From: WLWS01 sp965243105 | GTDB taxonomy: Bacteria > Pseudomonadota > Gammaproteobacteria > Eutrophobiales > Eutrophobiaceae | Direction: 5' to 3' | DNA: 64,000 nucleotides | Assembly: GCA_965243105.1 (NCBI GenBank) | Contig: CBDEUC010000003.1 | Location: 1,798,001 to 1,862,000 of the forward strand | Part shown: positions 33,979-42,987 of the stretch, piece after piece | How the letters are laid out: the number at the start of each line of letters is the position of its first letter | Numbering within the stretch: position 1 is the first letter of the stretch | The notes under the pieces: generated by a model | Database searches by the model: none | What the model was told of the DNA's origin: nothing | Seen by the model: the letters and a program-made list of their open reading frames with translations, nothing else | Made by a program: the position numbers and the translations under genes

Positions 33979-35631
33979 ATGAGTGCAAAAGAAGTAAAGT
34001 TTGGTGATGACGCCCGTTCACGCATGGTGACAGGTGTCAATACGCTCGCCAACGCTGTAAAGCAAACACTGGGCCCAAAAGGACGTAACGTCGTTCTTGA
34101 GAAGAGCTTTGGTGCCCCGACCGTAACAAAAGACGGTGTTTCTGTAGCCAAGGAAATCGAGCTGGAAGACAAGTTCGAAAACATGGGTGCACAGATGGTC
34201 AAGGAAGTTGCTTCCAAGACCTCTGATGTTGCCGGTGACGGAACCACTACTGCAACCGTACTGGCACAGGCTATCGTTCGTGAAGGCCTGAAAGCTGTAG
34301 CTGCTGGTACAAATCCAATGGACGTAAAGCGTGGTATTGATGCTGCTGTCCAGGCCGCTGTTGCCGAACTGCAGAAGCTTTCCAAGCCCTGCGCAGACAG
34401 CAAGGCTATCGCCCAGGTAGGTACCATCTCTGCTAACTCTGACGCTTCCATCGGTGACCGCATCGCTGAAGCCATGGAGAAAGTGGGTAAGGAAGGTGTT
34501 ATCACTGTTGAAGAGGGTTCTTCCCTTGAAGACGAGCTGGACGTAGTAGAAGGCATGCAGTTTGACCGCGGTTACCTTTCTCCTTACTTCATCAACAACC
34601 AGGACACCATGAGTGTTGACCTGGAAGATCCTTTCATTCTTCTGCATGACAAGAAGATTTCCAACGTTCGTGACCTGCTTCCGGTACTGGAAGGCGTTGC
34701 AAAGGCTGGTAAGTCCCTGCTGATTATTGCTGAAGACATCGAAGGTGAAGCCCTGGCCACGCTGGTTGTTAACAACATGCGCGGTATCGTCAAGGTTGCT
34801 TCTGTTAAGGCTCCTGGTTTTGGTGACCGTCGTAAAGCCATGCTGGAAGACATCGCCATCCTCACCGGTGGTACCGTGATTTCCGAAGAAGTTGGCCTTT
34901 CACTTGAGAAAGCTGGCCTGGATGACCTTGGTACTGCCAAGCGAATTCAGATCACCAAGGAAAACACCACGGTTATCGATGGTTCCGGTAAGTCCAAGGA
35001 CATTGAAGCCCGCGTTAAGCAGATCCGTGCGCAGATTGAAGAATCTACTTCAGACTACGACAAGGAAAAACTGCAGGAACGTGTTGCCAAGCTCGCCGGC
35101 GGTGTTGCTGTTATCAAGGTAGGCGCTTCCACTGAAGTTGAAATGAAAGAGAAGAAAGCCCGCGTTGAAGATGCCCTGCACTCTACCCGTGCAGCTGTTG
35201 AAGAAGGTGTTGTACCTGGCGGTGGTGTTGCCCTGGTTCGTTCTATCAAGGCTGTCTCCAAGGTTAAAGGTGCAAACGATGACCAGAAAGTTGGTATTCA
35301 CCTGCTGCAGCGTGCTCTTGAAGAGCCACTGCGCCAGATCGTTGCCAACGCTGGTGAAGAAGCATCTGTCATCCTTAACCAGGTTGCTGAAGGCGAAGCT
35401 AACTACGGTTACAACGCTGCAACCGGTGAGTTCGGTGACATGATCGAAATGGGTATTCTTGACCCAACCAAGGTGTCTCGCTCTGCACTGCAGAACGCAG
35501 CTTCCGTAGCCAGCCTGTTGCTGACCACTGAAGTGATGATTGCTGAAGCACCGAAGGAAGAAGCCGCAGGACATGCTCATGGTGGAATGCCTGACATGGG
35601 CGGTATGGGTGGAATGGGCGGCATGATGTAA
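33979..35631 (+). CDS. groEL: Chaperonin GroEL
   Basis: A 550-residue chaperonin. TLGPKGRNVVLEKSFGAP and VAGDGTTTATVLAQAI are the ATP-binding segments, and the C-terminus ends in the Gly-Gly-Met repeat (MGGMGGMGGMM). It forms the 14-subunit folding chamber with GroES. Codon use is strongly biased to a few codons compared with its neighbours, as expected for a highly expressed gene. AGGAGGT precedes the ATG. Confidence 0.98.
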   Translation: MSAKEVKFGDDARSRMVTGVNTLANAVKQTLGPKGRNVVLEKSFGAPTVTKDGVSVAKEIELEDKFENMGAQMVKEVASKTSDVAGDGTTTATVLAQAIVREGLKAVAAGTNPMDVKRGIDAAVQAAVAELQKLSKPCADSKAIAQVGTISANSDASIGDRIAEAMEKVGKEGVITVEEGSSLEDELDVVEGMQFDRGYLSPYFINNQDTMSVDLEDPFILLHDKKISNVRDLLPVLEGVAKAGKSLLIIAEDIEGEALATLVVNNMRGIVKVASVKAPGFGDRRKAMLEDIAILTGGTVISEEVGLSLEKAGLDDLGTAKRIQITKENTTVIDGSGKSKDIEARVKQIRAQIEESTSDYDKEKLQERVAKLAGGVAVIKVGASTEVEMKEKKARVEDALHSTRAAVEEGVVPGGGVALVRSIKAVSKVKGANDDQKVGIHLLQRALEEPLRQIVANAGEEASVILNQVAEGEANYGYNAATGEFGDMIEMGILDPTKVSRSALQNAASVASLLLTTEVMIAEAPKEEAAGHAHGGMPDMGGMGGMGGMM

Positions 35632-35655
35632 GCCCACTGCTTCCAGTAGTAACCC

Positions 35656-35687
35656 AAGAACCCGCCCTATGGCGGGTTCTTTTTTTT
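35656..35687 (+). terminator. Rho-independent terminator of groEL
   Basis: AAGAACCCGCC pairs with GGCGGGTTCTT across a CTAT loop, followed by a run of T residues. Confidence 0.9.
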
Positions 35688-35803
35688 AAGCCGCTCTTTT
35701 TCCGCCATGCGGCGTTCTCGCCATTTTTAAATGCTCCTGTACTAAGGTGTACACTGCGCTTTAAAAATAGCTCGTGCCTTGCCTGGCGAAAAAAGGGCGG
35801 CTT
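35688..35803. repeat. 116-bp imperfect palindrome after groEL
   Basis: The ends are inverted repeats of 20 bp (35688-35707 against 35784-35803, 18 matches: AAGCCGCTCTTTTTCCGCCA and its partner). The interior continues the symmetry (CATTTTTAAATGC against CTTTAAAAATAG) with a short TGTAC/GTACA centre. A separate perfect palindrome, CTGGTGCA and TGCACCAG around five bases, follows at 35812-35832. The remaining spacer to 36066 holds no gene I can support. Confidence 0.7.
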
Positions 35804-36066
35804 TAACCTTGCTGGTGCATACATTGCACCAGTTTCATTGGTCTCCGTTTCAGCAACATAGCCGTATCTCTCCTGCTTGCCCCGTAAGTGCGCTTTTCAA
35901 GGCACTATGATGATCCACTTTGAGGATGTTTTTATCAGCCAGCGATAGCGAGTGCTAACTTCCCTTTCTGCTTTGAACTCTGTAATTTCTAAAGCAGTGG
36001 CACCAGGCAGTCGTTAAAAAGACTGTATGTATTGAATAGTTCAATCTGAAAATGGAGGTGATGGTG

Positions 36067-36690
36067 ATGATCTCCAGCAAAGAAGAACAGCTGGTTCGAC
36101 CGGAAGATGCGGGAGAGTTTTTCGAACATGCTCTCCAGTCTGCAATACATCGGCAGGGCTTTCGTCCCTGCCACGAAACTACGCTTTACCTGCGCAAATT
36201 ACTTACAGATTTTATTCACTCCGACAGGCTCTTTGAACACAGCGTTGATGGCCTTCAGCTAAGACCCCTTGCAGGGATGTATGCTGAAGCGGTTAATGCC
36301 GAAACCGTGGAAAGGCGAGACAGCATGTTGCGTCGCCTGGGTGATGTGGCACTGTTTATCGCTGGCCTGTTTCCACAAAGCCTTTCACGCAGTCTTGTTG
36401 ATATTGATTATTACATCAATATGGGAGGCAGTGCCTATGGCTACCTTGCGGAATCCAGGCAAATCGCGACAGGCACCAGTGCCTTTAAAATGATCTTTCG
36501 CGATTTATCGGAGCATTTTGCCGGGTTCGTAGATGTGCTGGCAGAGGTTGGTGACAGCACCAGCCTTGCCAATGACAGGGATGTATTACGCCTGTACGAG
36601 ATGTGGCTATGCAGTGGCAGTAACAATGCCGCGGGCAAGTTACAGCAGCTTGGTATTGTACCGGTCAGGATAGACAGGCAAACTCACTAG
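36067..36690 (+). CDS. Uncharacterised protein, paralogue of the gene at 53439
   Basis: A 207-residue, mostly helical, soluble protein without a signal. I do not recognise a family. It shares a core with the protein at 53439-54002: RRxxxLRRLGDVALFIAGLFP here against ARLQGAGERCLVTAGFFP, then GGSAYGYLA against GRSAYQEL, then FAGFVDVLAEVGD against FVHLVDTLQKIGE. GGAGGTG at 36054-36060 favours the ATG at 36067 rather than 36052. The next gene starts 9 bp later. Confidence 0.65.
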   Translation: MISSKEEQLVRPEDAGEFFEHALQSAIHRQGFRPCHETTLYLRKLLTDFIHSDRLFEHSVDGLQLRPLAGMYAEAVNAETVERRDSMLRRLGDVALFIAGLFPQSLSRSLVDIDYYINMGGSAYGYLAESRQIATGTSAFKMIFRDLSEHFAGFVDVLAEVGDSTSLANDRDVLRLYEMWLCSGSNNAAGKLQQLGIVPVRIDRQTH

Positions 36691-36699
36691 GACATTATC

Positions 36700-37335
36700 G
36701 TGTCGGTCAACCTGTTACAGCAGCAATTACAGGATATCTACGAAGTCGACATCCAGCACCGCGTGAGTGATTACCTCATCACCTGCCCGGCGCTGGCACG
36801 GGATCTCGGTGGCGACAGTATCAGTGGGCAGAAGGAGAGGTTACTTCTTAGCCAGGATAGCGATGAACTCAGTCTCTCATTATTTCTCGATGATGAAGTG
36901 GTACGCAGCGTGCGGGGAAATAACCCCTTACAGGATATGCAGCACTTTTGTCTCGCCCTTGAAGGTGTCAGTCACTTCCTTTACCTGCTCTACAATGCCA
37001 GCTTTGACCGGCAAATCACCCTGCTTGAACTCGAGCTGCAGGCGGAAATCGACAAGTTCGTAATGATGGTTTTCTCATCACAGGATCAAAGAGGCGGGAT
37101 TGAGCCGTCTTTTTTCAGGAAACTGTTATTTGAAAATATCCAGCTGCACGATGAGCTTGATACCACTCAAAAGGAAAGATATATCGAGGCCAGCAGGTTG
37201 GCGGAAAAATATTGCTGGAAGCTTGAGTCGGATTACCTTACCCGGCGTAGCCGTCAGGAAGTATTGTCGGAGCTAAGACAATTCTATCGGTTCACGCAGC
37301 GGGACAAGCTGCGAAGGATCAATGAGGTGCATTAA
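36700..37335 (+). CDS. Uncharacterised 211-residue protein
   Basis: A helical, acidic protein beginning with a GTG. I recognise no domain. Notable stretches are ITCPALARDLGGDSISGQKERLL in the N-terminal third and YIEASRLAEKYCWKLE with a basic end (QRDKLRRINEVH). It follows the gene at 36067 by 9 bp, so the two probably form an operon. Confidence 0.6.
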   Translation: MSVNLLQQQLQDIYEVDIQHRVSDYLITCPALARDLGGDSISGQKERLLLSQDSDELSLSLFLDDEVVRSVRGNNPLQDMQHFCLALEGVSHFLYLLYNASFDRQITLLELELQAEIDKFVMMVFSSQDQRGGIEPSFFRKLLFENIQLHDELDTTQKERYIEASRLAEKYCWKLESDYLTRRSRQEVLSELRQFYRFTQRDKLRRINEVH

Positions 37336-37342
37336 CAAGGTT

Positions 37343-37416
37343 GGCGGAATAAATTCCGCCCTACAACTAAAATCAGAAAAATGTGCCGCCCGTCGCAGGG
37401 TCGATTTCAATCGACC
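37343..37416. repeat. Two perfect palindromes between unknown gene and rho
   Basis: GGCGGAAT / ATTCCGCC (37343-37360) and GGTCGATT / AATCGACC (37399-37416) each have an AA or TC spacer. The first resembles repetitive extragenic palindromes. On the minus strand the second, after the rho stop, might help end the rho transcript, although no T tract follows. Confidence 0.55.
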
Positions 37417-37421
37417 TTCAA

Positions 37422-38681
37422 TTATCCCTTCTTCATTGCATCGAAGAAGTCTGCATTGTTCTTCGTTGCCTTGAGTCGTTCCAGCAGGAATTCCATGGCA
37501 GCAAGGGACTCCATCGGGTGAAGCAGCTTGCGCAGGATCCACATTTTCTGTAACTCGTCGGTATCGGTAAGTTTTTCCTCGCGTCGCGTACCGGAACGGT
37601 TGATGTTAATCGCAGGATAAATTCGTTTTTCTGCAATTTCCCGATCCAGGTGTAACTCCATGTTACCGGTACCCTTGAATTCCTCGTAAATCACGTCGTC
37701 CATTCTTGATCCAGTGTCTACCAGCGCGGTAGCAAGAATGGTCAGGCTGCCTCCTTCTTCGATGTTTCGTGCCGCTCCGAAAAATCGTTTCGGTCGCTGC
37801 AGTGCGTTGGCGTCAACACCACCCGTGAGCACCTTGCCTGATGCCGGCACGACCGTGTTGTAGGCCCTTGCAAGGCGCGTGATGGAATCCAGCAGGATAA
37901 CCACGTCTTTCTTGTGTTCGGTGAGTCGCTTGGCACGGGCGATGACCATTTCTGCAACCTGCACGTGGCGGCTGGCAGGCTCGTCAAAGGTACTTGAGAT
38001 CACTTCGCCGCGAACCGAGCGCTCCATCTCTGTCACTTCTTCCGGTCTCTCATCAATCAGCAGGACAATCAGGTGACACTCCGGCTGGTTATGTACGATC
38101 GACTGGGCGATGGACTGCAGGATCATGGTTTTACCTGCTTTTGGCGGAGACACGATAAGACCACGCTGTCCCTTACCAATCGGTGCAACCAGGTCAATGA
38201 TTCGAGGAGTCAAGTCCTCGGTACTACCATTTCCCAGCTCCAGCTTGAGGCGTTCCTCGGCAAAAAGCGGCGTCAGGTTTTCAAACAGGATCTTGTTCTT
38301 GGCCTTCTCCGGTGGCTCAAAGTTGATCTCTGCAACTTTTAGCAGCGCAAAATATCTTTCACCATCTTTTGGTGGTCGAATTTTACCGGCAATGTTGTCA
38401 CCGGTTCGCAGGTTGAACCTTCTTATCTGGCTAGGGGAGACATAAATGTCGTCCGGCCCTGCCAGGTAGGAACTTCCGGCTGAGCGAAGAAAACCAAATC
38501 CGTCCTGTAAAATTTCCAGCACTCCGTCGCCGTAGATGTCCTCGCCCTTCTTTGCGTGGGCCTTGAGGATTTCAAAGATGACATCCTGTTTGCGAGAGCG
38601 GGCCAGGTTTTCCAGGCCAAGTGATTCAGATAGTGTAATGAGTTCAGATGCAGGTTGCTGTTTGAGTTCTGTAAGGTTCAT
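37422..38681 (-). CDS. rho: Transcription termination factor Rho
   Basis: A 419-residue hexameric RNA helicase of standard length. GFGFLRSAGSSYLAGPDDIYVSPSQI lies in the cold-shock-like RNA-binding domain, GLIVSPPKAGKTMILQ is the Walker A region, and ILLDSITRLARAYN and SGKVLTGGVDANAL are the Q and R loop regions. It ends transcripts by loading on unstructured RNA. The 192-bp leader up to trxA is A+T-rich, as expected for autoregulated rho. Confidence 0.98.
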   Translation of the reverse strand: MNLTELKQQPASELITLSESLGLENLARSRKQDVIFEILKAHAKKGEDIYGDGVLEILQDGFGFLRSAGSSYLAGPDDIYVSPSQIRRFNLRTGDNIAGKIRPPKDGERYFALLKVAEINFEPPEKAKNKILFENLTPLFAEERLKLELGNGSTEDLTPRIIDLVAPIGKGQRGLIVSPPKAGKTMILQSIAQSIVHNQPECHLIVLLIDERPEEVTEMERSVRGEVISSTFDEPASRHVQVAEMVIARAKRLTEHKKDVVILLDSITRLARAYNTVVPASGKVLTGGVDANALQRPKRFFGAARNIEEGGSLTILATALVDTGSRMDDVIYEEFKGTGNMELHLDREIAEKRIYPAININRSGTRREEKLTDTDELQKMWILRKLLHPMESLAAMEFLLERLKATKNNADFFDAMKKG

Positions 38682-38874
38682 GGACTACGGAAGTGTGTTG
38701 GTTAGATGGTTGGAAAAGAAACGCGAGTCGTAAAAAACACGCGCCCGAACAAAATAAATTTTTGCTGCTAAAAAATTAGTTTTAAAGGGAATTAATTGGG
38801 AACAAACGGGTTGTTATGGGAAATAAAGTAGCACTTTGTAATTGGTTAGTCCAGCAAAAATAGCCCGGAAAAAA

Positions 38875-39201
38875 TTAGATTGCACTGTCAATAAAGGCTG
38901 ACAGTTGTGATTTTGATACAGCGCCCACCTTGGTAGCCGCAACTTCGCCATCCTTGAATATCATCAGGGTCGGTATGCCACGGACTGCATACTTTTGGGG
39001 CGTTTCCTGGTTTTCATCAATGTTAAGCTTGGCGACCGTCAGCTTGCCCTGGTACTCATCGGCAATTTCATCAAGGATAGGGGCTATCATCTTGCACGGA
39101 CCACACCATTCTGCCCAATAGTCCACCATAACCGGAGATTCAGATTTAAGAACCTGCTCTTCAAAAGTTGAATCTGCTACCTGGATGATACTGTCACTCA
39201 T
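38875..39201 (-). CDS. trxA: Thioredoxin 1
   Basis: A 108-residue thioredoxin with the WCGPC active site (C33, C36), the conserved Asp in VMVDYWA and the cis-proline in VRGIPTLMIF. It reduces disulfides in the cytoplasm. Order trxA-rho with rhlB divergent is the conserved gammaproteobacterial layout. Confidence 0.97.
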   Translation of the reverse strand: MSDSIIQVADSTFEEQVLKSESPVMVDYWAEWCGPCKMIAPILDEIADEYQGKLTVAKLNIDENQETPQKYAVRGIPTLMIFKDGEVAATKVGAVSKSQLSAFIDSAI

Positions 39202-39284
39202 TTTTAATCGTCGCCTTTATGCTGTATAAGGGACTCCATTTCAGCGAATTTGCAGCATAAATGCAAGTAATTAAGTAGAGCCAA

Positions 39285-40592
39285 ATGTCAGACAATTCAG
39301 CTCCGGGGCAGGAAAGCCCCGGCACCACGATAGTTAAATTTAGCGCACTGGATTTGCACGATAGCCTGCGCAAGGCCCTCGATGCGATCGGCTTCACCGC
39401 GTGCACACCAATCCAGGCTGCCACGCTGCCCCTGATCCTTGCCGGGGATGATATGGCCGGGCAGGCACAAACCGGCACAGGCAAAACAGCGGCCTTTTTA
39501 CTGGCCACCATGAATCATCTCCTGACCAGGGAAGGTAAGGCAGGAAAGAAAACGCGACCCCGGGCCCTGATCATGTCTCCCACGCGGGAACTGGCGATCC
39601 AGATTTATAACGACGCTCTCGGTCTTGGACAATTCACCGACCTGAGTATCGGCCTGGTGTACGGTGGTGTGGATTACAAGCAGCAAAGGGACATGGTAGA
39701 AGAGGGTGTTGATATCCTTATTGGTACACCGGGTCGCCTGATCGATTACCAGAAGCAGGGCGTGTTGAAATTAAAAGCTATCGAGGTGATGGTGCTGGAC
39801 GAAGCGGATCGCATGTTCGATCTCGGTTTTATCCGCGATATAAGGTACCTGCTACGACGCATGCCAAAAGCCACTGAAAGGTTGAACATGCTTTTCTCTG
39901 CAACCCTGTCATGGCGCGTGACAGAACTTGCCTACGAGCATATGAATAACCCCGATATCATTCGTATAAATCCTGAGCAGGTTACCGCGGACCGGGTTAC
40001 CCAGGTGCTTTACCATGTATCCAAGGAGGAAAAGGTAAGCCTGCTCATTGGGCTGCTTAAAAGGATTGATCCTAGCCGCACCATCGTTTTTGTTAACACC
40101 AAGCGAACCGCAGAAATGATCTGGGGTTACCTCGAAGGAAATGGCTACCATTCGGCGATCCTGTCCGGCGATGTGCCACAGAAAAAGCGGCAAAAACTGT
40201 TTTCAGAGTTTTCCGCTGGAGAGCTGCCGATCCTCGTTGCCACGGACCTGGCCGCACGGGGCCTGCATATTCCTGATGTCAGTCACGTGTTCAATTTTGA
40301 CCTGCCGCAGAATTCGGAAGACTACGTGCACCGCATTGGTCGTACCGCGCGCGCAGGAGCAGAAGGCGATGCCGTGAGTCTTGCTTGCGAGGAATATGTC
40401 TTCTCATTGCCTGAGATTGAAGACTATATCGGGCACAGTATTCCCACCGAGGGTATCAGTGATGATTTGCTGGTTGAACTGGAAGCACCGGTGAAACTAA
40501 AAAAGCCAGCAAAGAAATTCAGGCATGATAAGAGCGCCAAGCACAGTGGCAAGAAGCGTCGACCGCACAGGAAAAAAGACCACGATAAATAA
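39285..40592 (+). CDS. rhlB: ATP-dependent RNA helicase RhlB
   Basis: A 435-residue DEAD-box helicase. AQTGTGKTAAF, PTRELAIQI, LDEADRMFDLGF, SATLSW and HRIGRTARAGAEG are the motifs I, Ia, II, III and VI. The C-terminal tail is very basic (KHSGKKRRPHRKKDH). RhlB unwinds RNA for the degradosome. The gene name follows from motif form and position opposite trxA. Confidence 0.92.
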   Translation: MSDNSAPGQESPGTTIVKFSALDLHDSLRKALDAIGFTACTPIQAATLPLILAGDDMAGQAQTGTGKTAAFLLATMNHLLTREGKAGKKTRPRALIMSPTRELAIQIYNDALGLGQFTDLSIGLVYGGVDYKQQRDMVEEGVDILIGTPGRLIDYQKQGVLKLKAIEVMVLDEADRMFDLGFIRDIRYLLRRMPKATERLNMLFSATLSWRVTELAYEHMNNPDIIRINPEQVTADRVTQVLYHVSKEEKVSLLIGLLKRIDPSRTIVFVNTKRTAEMIWGYLEGNGYHSAILSGDVPQKKRQKLFSEFSAGELPILVATDLAARGLHIPDVSHVFNFDLPQNSEDYVHRIGRTARAGAEGDAVSLACEEYVFSLPEIEDYIGHSIPTEGISDDLLVELEAPVKLKKPAKKFRHDKSAKHSGKKRRPHRKKDHDK

Positions 40593-40709
40593 CGAGCGCC
40601 TTGAAGAGTAATGGGCTTTCACCTGTTTCTTTTAAGTACTAGCTTGCCACTATTTTTGCTATGCTTGCCGACCAGGCAGTTAATTTTTAATTGTTAGCCG
40701 GAGAGACCC

Positions 40710-40844
40710 ATGGTTGCGCACATCGCCCGAATATTTCTACTGGTATGTTTACTCAGCCAGCTTGTGGCCTGTGGCCAAAAGGGTAACCTGTATCTTCCTG
40801 ACGCTACGACCTCTGCATCATCCTCCAGTACTGCCTTTAGCTAA
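40710..40844 (+). CDS. lptM: LptM (YifL)-type lipoprotein
   Basis: A 44-residue lipoprotein. After a hydrophobic helix, LVACGQKGNLYLPD matches the conserved motif L-x-A-C-G-Q-K-G-x-L-Y-x-P of YifL/LptM, which helps to mature the LptD lipopolysaccharide translocon. The ATG follows GGAGAGA. The stop is 6 bp before lysA, the typical position for this gene. It is too short to appear in routine gene lists. Confidence 0.88.
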   Translation: MVAHIARIFLLVCLLSQLVACGQKGNLYLPDATTSASSSSTAFS

Positions 40845-40850
40845 TTCTCC

Positions 40851-42089
40851 ATGTCTCACTTTTCTTACCAGGACGGTGTGCTTAGCGCCGATGGCATTTC
40901 ATTGGCTGATATCGCCAGTGAGCATGGTACGCCGGCTTATGTCTACTCACGCGCAGCAATCGAAGAGCAATGGCAATTATATGAAGAGGCCCTGGGCTCG
41001 CGACCCCACCTGGTTTGTTACGCCGTCAAGGCCAACAGTAATCTCTCGATACTTTCATTCCTGGCAGAACTTGGTTCGGGTTTTGATATTGTCTCCGTGG
41101 GTGAACTTGAAAGAGTACTGAGGGCTGGCGGTGATGCCGGCAAGATCGTGTTCTCGGGTGTGGGAAAGCGAGCTGATGAAATGCGTCGCGCACTGCAAGT
41201 GGGTATCAAGTGTTTTAACGTGGAGTCAGCGGCAGAGCTTGAGCGTCTTAACAGCGTCGCGGCTGAACTGAACATGGTGGCGCCGGTATCTCTTCGGGTG
41301 AACCCGGACGTGGATGCGGCGACACATCCCTACATCTCCACTGGCCTGAGGGAGAACAAGTTTGGTATTCCCTTTGAAGAGGCGCTGCAGGTGTATCAAC
41401 AGGCCGGGGCCATGGCGCATATACAGGTCTGTGGAATTGACTGTCACATAGGCTCTCAAATTACCACCGTGGAACCCTACGTGGACGCGGTGGTGAAGAT
41501 CATGGAGTTGGTGCGATTGCTTTCTGAATCAGGAATTGAACTGCAGCACATCGATGTTGGTGGTGGACTGGGGATTTGTTACCAGGATGAATCACCGCCC
41601 ACCCAGGCCGAGCTTGTCGATGCCATGTTCAATGTCATCGAAGATGAAAGCATAGAAATACTCATGGAACCGGGACGGAGTATCGTAGGCAATGCGGCAG
41701 TATTGCTCACCCGGGTTGAATACCTGAAACACAATGGCGGGCACGACTTTGCCATTGTCGATGCGGCTATGAATGACCTGCTTCGTCCTGCGCTTTACGA
41801 TGCTGAGCTTGCTATCCAGGCGGTCATTGAAAATACAGGTGCCGACCAGGGCATTTATGATGTTGTTGGTCCAGTATGTGAAAGTGCCGATTTTCTCGGG
41901 CTCAAGCGCGAGCTGTGTATTGAAGCCGGGGATTTGCTGGCGGTGATGTCCGCCGGTGCCTACAGCTTTTCCATGAGCTCAAACTACAATTCCCGGCCAA
42001 GGCCGGTGGAGGTGTTGGTGGAAAAAGGTACCACGCGAACCATCAGGCAGCGGGAAAGCATCGAGTCCCTGATGCTGGGAGAACTCTGA
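40851..42089 (+). CDS. lysA: Diaminopimelate decarboxylase
   Basis: A 412-residue PLP enzyme. YAVKANSN holds the PLP-binding Lys60; CHIGSQI, VGGGLGI, EPGRSIV and GPVCESADF are the remaining conserved blocks. It makes lysine from meso-diaminopimelate. In many relatives dapF follows; here it is missing and the next gene is a DUF4124 protein. Confidence 0.97.
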   Translation: MSHFSYQDGVLSADGISLADIASEHGTPAYVYSRAAIEEQWQLYEEALGSRPHLVCYAVKANSNLSILSFLAELGSGFDIVSVGELERVLRAGGDAGKIVFSGVGKRADEMRRALQVGIKCFNVESAAELERLNSVAAELNMVAPVSLRVNPDVDAATHPYISTGLRENKFGIPFEEALQVYQQAGAMAHIQVCGIDCHIGSQITTVEPYVDAVVKIMELVRLLSESGIELQHIDVGGGLGICYQDESPPTQAELVDAMFNVIEDESIEILMEPGRSIVGNAAVLLTRVEYLKHNGGHDFAIVDAAMNDLLRPALYDAELAIQAVIENTGADQGIYDVVGPVCESADFLGLKRELCIEAGDLLAVMSAGAYSFSMSSNYNSRPRPVEVLVEKGTTRTIRQRESIESLMLGEL

Positions 42090-42097
42090 GGCATTTT

Positions 42098-42114
42098 TGC
42101 ACCAAGATAGTGCT
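42098..42114 (+). promoter_or_regulatory. NtrC-type enhancer box
   Basis: TGCACCAAGATAGTGCT fits the dyad TGCACC-N5-GGTGCA with one clear mismatch on the right arm. It lies 9 bp after the lysA stop, about 114 bp before a candidate sigma-54 promoter (42219). Confidence 0.6.
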
Positions 42115-42218
42115 CTTTTATGCTGCATGGCCATCTAGCGTGCACCAGCGAGGACATGGACCACCCCGCCTTGTTTTTTGTGATTTTGGTCCCATTTTAT
42201 GAAAGTAAGGCGCTGATC

Positions 42219-42234
42219 CGGCACTATTTGCGCG
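42219..42234 (+). promoter_or_regulatory. Candidate sigma-54 promoter of DUF4124-ntrBC
   Basis: CGGCACTATTTGCGCG has GG and GC doublets with the right ten-base spacing and a full GGCAC, but the -12 box is poor. It is 75 bp before the ATG at 42309. The NtrC box upstream makes the reading more likely. Confidence 0.35.
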
Positions 42235-42308
42235 GGGCTGATGAAACCCCCGGGTTTACCGTCGGGTCTATATTGTTAGCACCACCACTCTGGGCTATGC
42301 TGATTCAC

Positions 42309-42824
42309 ATGAAATACAGGATTCTCACAGTATTGTTATTAATGACTCTTGGCGTCAGCGCCGAGGTTTATCGATCCGTGGACGAGGACGGAAACGTTGT
42401 ATTCAGTGACAAGCCCGGTCCCGGCGCCGAGGCTATAGAGCTGGATGAGGTCCAGACTATCAAGGTTCCCCCTCCACCGAGGATGGATTTCTCCCCCAAG
42501 AAAAAGCCTTCGCAGCGCTATACCGAGGTGGCAATACAAAGTCCACAAAACGACGAAGCGATCCGCAATGATGGCGGCGATGTCACTGTAAATATCAGCG
42601 TCAAGCCTGGTCTCAATGCCAATGACAGCGTCGTGCTCTACCTGGATGGCAGGGAAATTGATCTCGGCGGCGGCCTCTCCAAGGCATTTAGCGGTCTGGA
42701 TCGTGGCACCCACACGTTACGGGCGGTGGTAAAGGATGCCAATGGAAAGGAACTGAAGAGCTCATCCACAAGCACTTTTCACCTGCTTCGAAATTCTGTC
42801 CTCAACCGCAAGCGCGGTTCCTGA
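42309..42824 (+). CDS. DUF4124 domain protein
   Basis: A 171-residue exported protein with a signal peptide (about 1-18). SAEVYRSVDEDGNVVFSDKP is the DUF4124 (PF13511) signature, followed by a proline-rich linker and a beta-sandwich C-terminal domain (VNISVKPGLNANDSVVLYLDG). The gene is usually found beside glnA-ntrBC in gammaproteobacteria. The longer frame from 42120 is rejected because the signal peptide begins here. Confidence 0.85.
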   Translation: MKYRILTVLLLMTLGVSAEVYRSVDEDGNVVFSDKPGPGAEAIELDEVQTIKVPPPPRMDFSPKKKPSQRYTEVAIQSPQNDEAIRNDGGDVTVNISVKPGLNANDSVVLYLDGREIDLGGGLSKAFSGLDRGTHTLRAVVKDANGKELKSSSTSTFHLLRNSVLNRKRGS

Positions 42825-42987
42825 GATCTTCACGGCTAAATCTTTTAAGCAGGCCCTGTTCTTGGTCTGCTTCTTGCTCCTATCTTTCACAAGTTGATCC
42901 CGTTCTTTTGAACGTGGATTGTAAACTATTGAAACTTATATAGTTCTTGTTCTGGTGTTGTTTGCTGGAGCGAGATGAGATGACAGA

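Noticed and set aside
34018..34647. Long open frame on the minus strand inside groEL (209 codons), and another at 35050-35637
   Set aside because: Codon bias in groEL opens frames on the other strand; the translations are cysteine- and phenylalanine-rich without any recognisable domain or ribosome site.
42141..42157. Third NtrC box (TGCACCAGCG...)
   Set aside because: Only the left half matches; the right half has no GGTGCA.
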